From assembly GCA_050697555.1 (NCBI GenBank), contig JBOHAD010000078.1, forward strand, positions 1 to 10,393: 10,393 bases of DNA, in the 5' to 3' direction. Position numbers and translations under genes: made by a program. Shown here piece by piece: positions 7,312 through 10,393 of the stretch; the first letter of the stretch is position 1, and every line of letters starts with the position of its first letter. The notes below the pieces were generated by a model. That model made no database searches. It saw only the letters and a program-made list of their open reading frames with translations, and was not told the origin of the DNA. The stretch is from DASQWP01 sp050697555 (GTDB lineage: Bacteria > Actinomycetota > Thermoleophilia > Gaiellales > Gaiellaceae).

Positions 7312-7802
7312 CCGACAGAGACGTCGACGTCCTGCTCGAGGCGCAGCGGCGAAGCTACGAGCGGGCCGGCGAGGGACTTCGCCGCTCCTGGCCGCCGGAG
7401 AGCGCGCTCGGCGCGGACGACCTTCGGAGCATCCTCGCCGAGCTCGTCTACGGCGTCCTGGCCACGGCGCGGCCGGACGGCCGCGCGCACGCGTCGCCCG
7501 TCGCGTTCTCCGTCGACGACGGGGCCTTCTGGGTGGCCACCGTGACCGGCGTGCGCCTGCGCAACCTGCGCGCCGTCCCGTGGGCGTCGCTCGTCCTCTC
7601 GGAGGGCCAGCGAGGCGGGGCTCACCGGGCGCTGACGGCGGAGGGGCCCGTGCGGCTGCACGAGGACGCCGCCTTCGCGGCCGCCCGCGCCCGGCTCGAC
7701 GAGGACTGGGTCGCCCGCCACGGCCACGCTCCGTCCTGGGCCACGTCGTTCGTCGAGCTGCGGCCCGAGCGGCTGTTCTCACACCGGCAGCGTCGTGCCT
7801 GA
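7308..7802 (+). CDS. PPOX-fold flavin/F420-dependent oxidoreductase
   Basis: A 164-residue protein with the split-barrel fold of the pyridoxamine-5'-phosphate-oxidase-like superfamily. After an N-terminal helical part (1-40), the barrel shows V-L-A-T-A-R-P-D-G-R-A-H-A-S-P-V (50-65), F-W-V-A-T (74-78), R-L-R-N-L-R (83-88) and A-S-L-V-L-S (93-98). These are the strands and the K/R-x-x-N-L-R element that hold FMN or F420 in these enzymes. Cofactor and substrate are not evident; F420-dependent reductases are common relatives in Actinobacteria. The start GTG overlaps the lhr stop by 4 nt and the end overlaps nei by 8 nt, so it is embedded in the repair operon. No Shine-Dalgarno is visible, consistent with translational coupling. 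Possible links to repair, such as flavin redox or removal of reactive species, are speculation; it could simply be a passenger. Confidence 0.85.
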   Translation: MTDRDVDVLLEAQRRSYERAGEGLRRSWPPESALGADDLRSILAELVYGVLATARPDGRAHASPVAFSVDDGAFWVATVTGVRLRNLRAVPWASLVLSEGQRGGAHRALTAEGPVRLHEDAAFAAARARLDEDWVARHGHAPSWATSFVELRPERLFSHRQRRA

Positions 7803-8547
7803 AGGCGACTCCCTCCACCGCGTGGCCGAGCGCGTTCGCGCGCTCGAGGGCGAGGTCGTCGCGGCGGAGGCGCCCCACCCGCGGGCGGCCATGCTCGGGA
7901 TCGCCGAGCGCATCGACGGACGTCGCCTGGAGCAGGTCGAGGCGGTCGGCAAGAATCTCCTCCTCACGTTCGAGGGCGGGCTCGTGCTGCGCAGCCACCT
8001 GCGCATGCGCGGACGCTGGCGCGTCCAGCCGGTGGGCTCCCGTCCGTTCGGGACGCCCTGGCTCGTCCTGCGCGGCCGCGCGGCGCAGGCCGTCCTCTGG
8101 AACGGGCCGGTGCTCGAGCTGGGCGAGCGGCGCCCGCCGCGTGTCGCCCGCCTTGGCCCGGACATCATGGACGCGCCCGCCGACCTCGACACGATGGTCG
8201 CGCGCTTCCGCGCCGCAGACCAGTCGCGGGAGCTCGGCGAGGCCCTGCTCGACCAACGGCTTGTTGCCGGGATAGGAAACATGTGGAAGGCGGAGGCGCT
8301 CTGGGCGGCGAGCGTCTCTCCGTGGCTTCGCCTTCGAGACGTTCCCGACGCCGTCCTGCGCGGCGCTCTGGGAGAGGCTGCGGGGGCCATGCAGGAAGGC
8401 CGCCCGCGGCGGAAGGTGTACCGCCGCGCCGGTCGTCCTTGCGGTCGCTGCGGGACGCCGATCGCGTCGCGCGCCCAGGGCGACGACGCGCGCACGGCGT
8501 ACTGGTGCCCCACGTGTCAGGCAGGAACCGGGCCGGCCGGCGCGTAA
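7795..8547 (+). CDS. nei: Fpg/Nei-family DNA glycosylase-AP lyase (endonuclease VIII-like)
   Basis: A 250-residue base-excision repair enzyme. It starts M-P-E-G-D; after Met removal the exposed Pro2 is the Schiff-base nucleophile and Glu3 the acid, both diagnostic of the family. Lys53 in V-G-K-N-L-L matches the conserved hairpin lysine. The helix-two-turn-helix is at 151-167 (L-L-D-Q-R-L-V-A-G-I-G-N-M-W-K-A-E). A zinc finger closes the protein, with ligands Cys216, Cys219, Cys238 and Cys241. The M-P-E-G-D start rather than M-P-E-L-P favours Nei (oxidised pyrimidines) over Fpg/MutM. The GTG start is fixed by the P-E-G and overlaps the upstream gene by 8 nt. In mycobacteria lhr (Rv3296 in M. 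tuberculosis) sits directly beside nei2 (Rv3297), so this is the same neighbourhood with one gene inserted. Confidence 0.94.
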   Translation: MPEGDSLHRVAERVRALEGEVVAAEAPHPRAAMLGIAERIDGRRLEQVEAVGKNLLLTFEGGLVLRSHLRMRGRWRVQPVGSRPFGTPWLVLRGRAAQAVLWNGPVLELGERRPPRVARLGPDIMDAPADLDTMVARFRAADQSRELGEALLDQRLVAGIGNMWKAEALWAASVSPWLRLRDVPDAVLRGALGEAAGAMQEGRPRRKVYRRAGRPCGRCGTPIASRAQGDDARTAYWCPTCQAGTGPAGA

Positions 8548-8555
8548 CCGTTGGC

Positions 8556-9812
8556 GTGCCCGCCGCCTCCCGCTCGCCGGAGCTCTTCCGCGCCCTCCGC
8601 GCGTTTTGCCTGGGCGCCTTCTTCGACCTCGGGCTCGAGCTGGAGCGCGGGGCCGACATCCCCGTGGCGCTCGAGGAGCACGCCGGCCCCAACCGTCCCA
8701 CGCTCTACGAGTACCGCCCGCTCGTCGGCTCTTTCGTGGAGGAGCGCGCCGGGCGGCTTGCGCTCCGCGAGGACGCGCGCGAGGCGCTCACCGTGCTCAA
8801 GGAGGAGCCCGCAGCCGGGATCTTCGCCCGCGCGCACGCGGACGAGCGCGTGGGGGAGGACGAGGCGCTCCGGCGCACGATCCTCGTCCCCCTCCTCGTT
8901 GCGACGGCGGAGGCCTGCGGCGACTTCGACTGGGACGACGCCGCCTTCGAGCGAGCCTACGCGGGGCTCGAGCGCTCCCTCTTCGGCGACCGGCGCGCGT
9001 ACGCCGCCGTGGCTCCCCTCGTCGGTGTGACTGCCGGGGCGACCGTCGAGCTCGGTCACGGCGTCCGCGTTCGCCCCGCGGCAGTCGGCGAGCTCACTGC
9101 GGCCTGGCCGGAGGCGCGCCGCCTCTTGCCGCGCGACTTCGGGCGCGAGGTCGACAGGACGCTCGTCCTGGAGCTCGAGGGCGAGCTCGAGGCGACCGCC
9201 TGCGTCGTTCCCGACGCTCCGGGCGAGTTCGGGCGGGCGGTCAGCGCCCTCCGGCTCGCCACCCCGGGTGCGGTGGCCGCCGGCCCCGTGGTCTTCGAGC
9301 GGCTCGACTGGCGCCCGTACGGCGTCAGGCCGATGCCGGCGACGGCGGCCCAGGCGCCCCCCGGCGAGCCGACGCGTCTCGACCCCTTTCGCGCGCCGCT
9401 CGTCGCCGAGCTGCAGACGAGGCTTGCGGACGCGCCCGCCGAGCTGCTCGAGGCGCTCGACCGCTGGGAGCTCGCCCTGTTCCACGAGGGATCGCACCGC
9501 TCGGACGAGCTTCGCGAGGCGCTCGAGGCCCTGCTCGGCTGTGATGAAGGGCCCTGGGCGGCCGCCATGCGCGCGGCCGTGCTCCTGGGCGAGACCGCGC
9601 GGGAGCGCGAGGAGCTGCTCGTCGCCCTTCGCGCGCTCTTCGACGGGGACGGTCCCGGCGCCCGGGCCGAGGACGCCGTCCGCCGCGCGCTCGTGGAGAC
9701 GCTCATGGAGGGTTCGCGCGAACGTCTCTCGGCCGCCCTGGACGAGGCTCTCCTCGGGCTGCGCCCTCGGCCGCAAGTGACGAGCGCCGCCCGCGTGATC
9801 GCCGCCGGATGA
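8556..9812 (+). CDS. Uncharacterised protein, possible degenerate HEPN (ApeA-like) fold
   Basis: A 418-residue soluble protein that I do not firmly recognise. No signal peptide, membrane segment or metal-binding cluster is visible. The N-terminal half is mixed alpha/beta and includes V-E-L-G-H-G-V-R-V-R-P-A (164-175) and T-L-V-L-E-L-E-G (202-209). Next come V-S-A-L-R-L-A-T-P-G-A-V (229-240) and P-V-V-F-E-R (244-249). The C-terminal 130 residues are helical: A-L-D-R-W-E-L-A-L-F (300-309), E-L-R-E-A-L-E-A-L-L-G (318-328) and A-A-V-L-L-G (340-345). This order recalls bacterial ApeA-like HEPN proteins, where A-L-E-A-L-precedes an R-x4-6-H RNase motif. The expected motif region (about 361-378) is rich in Gly, Asp and Ala and contains no histidine, so any HEPN would be catalytically dead. 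The GTG start lies 8 nt after the nei stop, and the end overlaps the next ATG as ATGA. It is part of the lhr operon. The family call is tentative. Confidence 0.8.
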   Translation: MPAASRSPELFRALRAFCLGAFFDLGLELERGADIPVALEEHAGPNRPTLYEYRPLVGSFVEERAGRLALREDAREALTVLKEEPAAGIFARAHADERVGEDEALRRTILVPLLVATAEACGDFDWDDAAFERAYAGLERSLFGDRRAYAAVAPLVGVTAGATVELGHGVRVRPAAVGELTAAWPEARRLLPRDFGREVDRTLVLELEGELEATACVVPDAPGEFGRAVSALRLATPGAVAAGPVVFERLDWRPYGVRPMPATAAQAPPGEPTRLDPFRAPLVAELQTRLADAPAELLEALDRWELALFHEGSHRSDELREALEALLGCDEGPWAAAMRAAVLLGETAREREELLVALRALFDGDGPGARAEDAVRRALVETLMEGSRERLSAALDEALLGLRPRPQVTSAARVIAAG

Positions 9813-10000
9813 GCGAGCCTGAGCTGGCGCGGCGCCGGCGCTGTCGCGCGCTCCAGCTCGCCATCGCCCTCGGCATCTTCCTGCCGATCCTTCAGCCGAG
9901 CTGGATCACGCTCGGGTCGGCGGTCGCCGGCATCGCAGTCCTCGCTTTCGTCTATCGGCGCGAATGTCGTCACGAAACCGAGGACGACTCGGCTCACTAA
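9809..10000 (+). CDS. Small two-helix membrane protein
   Basis: A 63-residue protein of unknown function. A basic N-terminus (R-R-R-R-C-R, 8-13) precedes a first hydrophobic helix (about 15-30), a short P-S-W turn, a second helix (about 33-49), then Y-R-R-E-C-R and an acidic tail (54-60). The basic residues before helix 1 and after helix 2 suggest both ends face the cytoplasm. Its ATG overlaps the TGA of the 418-residue gene as ATGA, so it is probably the coupled last gene of the lhr operon. No conserved domain is recognised; it may be lineage-specific. Confidence 0.72.
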   Translation: MSEPELARRRRCRALQLAIALGIFLPILQPSWITLGSAVAGIAVLAFVYRRECRHETEDDSAH

Positions 10001-10027
10001 GGCACACACCTGCGCGTCTCTCGCCGC

Positions 10028-10033
10028 TAGCGT
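10028..10033 (+). promoter_or_regulatory. Putative -10 box of a leaderless promoter for the 68-residue gene
   Basis: TAGCGT matches TANNNT and ends 6 nt before the ATG at 10040, inside a 39-bp intergenic gap. No Shine-Dalgarno is present before this ATG, so leaderless initiation would explain its expression. No good -35 is seen 16-18 nt upstream. Confidence 0.4.
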
Positions 10034-10039
10034 CGACCC

Positions 10040-10246
10040 ATGGACGAGGAGCGGAGGGTGAGCGAGCGGCTCGAACGGATCGCGGCGCTTCGGCGCTGGA
10101 AAGCCCCTGAGGGGGCGCTGTTGGCCGAGCTCCGCGGGCTGTTGGAAGATGGGGAGGCCCTGCTCGCGGCTGAGACGGCCGGCTCGAACGGCGCCACCCG
10201 CACGCTCGAGCGGACGCCCGATCCCTCGGCGGAAGCACCGAGGTGA
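10040..10246 (+). CDS. Small charged hypothetical protein
   Basis: A 68-residue protein of unknown function. The first 45 residues are strongly helical and charged, with regularly spaced leucines (V-S-E-R-L-E-R-I at 7-14, L-L-A-E-L-R-G-L-L-E-D at 27-37), suggesting a short coiled coil or helical hairpin. The last 20 residues (about 48-68) are Gly/Pro/Ala/Thr-rich and probably disordered. It has its own possible leaderless promoter and ends 40 nt before the agmatinase start. Coding-like base use (GC-rich third positions) and a clean start argue for a real gene, but there is no homology evidence. Confidence 0.55.
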   Translation: MDEERRVSERLERIAALRRWKAPEGALLAELRGLLEDGEALLAAETAGSNGATRTLERTPDPSAEAPR

Positions 10247-10250
10247 TGCC

Positions 10251-10270
10251 GAGGGTGTGACGGAACCCTC
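10251..10270 (+). promoter_or_regulatory. Inverted repeat at the agmatinase promoter, candidate operator or terminator
   Basis: GAGGGT (10251-10256) and ACCCTC (10265-10270) form a perfect 6-bp inverted repeat with an 8-nt spacer. It ends 2 bp before the TATAAT box, so it covers where the -35 region would be. That location suits a regulator-binding site. It could instead fold as a weak terminator hairpin for the 68-residue gene, but no T-tract follows. Confidence 0.4.
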
Positions 10271-10272
10271 CA

Positions 10273-10278
10273 TATAAT
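10273..10278 (+). promoter_or_regulatory. -10 box of the agmatinase gene
   Basis: A perfect TATAAT stands out in very GC-rich DNA, 8 nt before the ATG at 10287. There is no Shine-Dalgarno in the intervening bases, so the mRNA is probably leaderless. No recognisable -35 hexamer lies at 16-18 nt spacing, which fits an activator-dependent or operator-controlled promoter. Confidence 0.6.
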
Positions 10279-10286
10279 CGCGCCGC

Positions 10287-10393
10287 ATGCCGCGTTACGG
10301 GCCGCCGGACGCCTTCGAGACGCCGCGCTTCTCCGGCCCGCGGACGTTCATGCGCCTGCCATACGTGCGCGATCTCGACGGCGTCGACGCCGC
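10287..10393 (+). CDS. Agmatinase / ureohydrolase family protein, N-terminal fragment
   Basis: Only the first 35 residues are in the window; the gene continues beyond the right edge. The segment M-P-R-Y-G-P-P-D-A-F, then P-R-F-S-G-P-R-T-F-M-R-L-P and finally D-L-D-G-V-D-A matches the N-terminus of actinobacterial agmatinases. In those, the F-x-R-L-P element and G-V-D precede the first strand (V-A-V-V-G-V-P-F-D) of the arginase fold. An agmatinase would hydrolyse agmatine to putrescine and urea with two Mn ions, but the metal ligands lie outside the window. Guanidinobutyrase or another ureohydrolase cannot be excluded. It is preceded by a TATAAT and an inverted repeat, indicating its own regulated promoter. 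Confidence 0.72.
   Translation, partial: MPRYGPPDAFETPRFSGPRTFMRLPYVRDLDGVDA

Noticed and set aside
3061..8256. A 1731-codon open frame on the minus strand opposite lhr, the PPOX gene and nei
   Set aside because: It is antisense to three genes with intact family motifs. Its product is a low-complexity Arg/Glu/Ala/Leu mix with no domain. Such frames arise from strong GC bias at third positions.
8517..9776. A 419-codon minus-strand open frame opposite the 418-residue gene
   Set aside because: Similar in length to the plus-strand frame, so I compared them. The plus-strand protein has balanced hydrophobic helices and strands and coupled junctions on both sides, while the minus-strand product is charge-rich with no start signal.
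9978..9992. CCGAG-N5-CTCGG hairpin near the end of the 63-residue gene as an operon terminator
   Set aside because: The stem is only 5 bp, lies inside coding sequence and has no T-tract; such repeats are expected by chance in DNA this GC-rich.
1..10393. Mobile element, CRISPR array, tRNA or prophage signals
   Set aside because: I saw no transposase or integrase motifs, no regularly spaced repeats, no tRNA-like cloverleaf and no composition break; the window looks like a stable chromosomal region.

Overview
The window reads as chromosomal DNA of a very GC-rich bacterium. It has dense GC-ending codons, frequent GTG starts, 4-8 nt gene overlaps and TANNNT boxes 6-8 nt upstream of starts that lack a spaced Shine-Dalgarno. 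Together with an Lhr helicase beside a Nei-type glycosylase (the arrangement known from mycobacteria, lhr-nei2) and an actinobacterial-type HhH-GPD protein, this points to Actinomycetota, perhaps a deep lineage such as Thermoleophilia. The lineage is an inference from style and gene content. There is no rRNA, tRNA, CRISPR array, insertion sequence or prophage, and no gene-free stretch above 300 bases.

Left part, plus strand (1-1566): the C-terminal tail of an acyl-CoA dehydrogenase, then a FAD-dependent oxidoreductase of the phytoene-desaturase-like family. The FAD motif of the oxidoreductase can only be included if translation starts at a CTG that overlaps the preceding stop codon.

Minus-strand block (3064-1563): lipoprotein B, an HhH-GPD base-excision repair protein and lipoprotein A, read in that order with gaps of 9 and 68 nt. 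The two lipoproteins are clear paralogues. They look like reduced copper/zinc superoxide-dismutase-like or CHRD-like domains, with an H-x-H, two conserved cysteines and a late histidine, but no zinc loop. Lipoprotein A and the oxidoreductase converge and share the tetranucleotide CTAG as their two stop codons.

Plus-strand block (3118-10000): a tight five-gene run of lhr helicase, a PPOX-fold flavin/F420 oxidoreductase, a Nei/Fpg DNA glycosylase, a 418-residue protein of unknown function (possibly a HEPN-type protein lacking its RNase motif) and a 63-residue membrane protein. Junctions overlap by 4, 8 and 4 nt or are 8 nt apart, so this is very probably one operon. It and the divergent minus-strand block share a 53-bp intergenic region and together hold three DNA-repair genes.

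Right end: a 68-residue charged protein of unknown function, then the start of an agmatinase-type ureohydrolase. The latter has a TATAAT box 8 nt before its ATG and an inverted repeat just upstream that could be an operator or a terminator.

The most interesting items are the paralogous lipoproteins, the HEPN-like protein in a repair operon, the PPOX gene wedged between lhr and nei, the HhH-GPD protein without canonical catalytic residues, and the probable CTG start.
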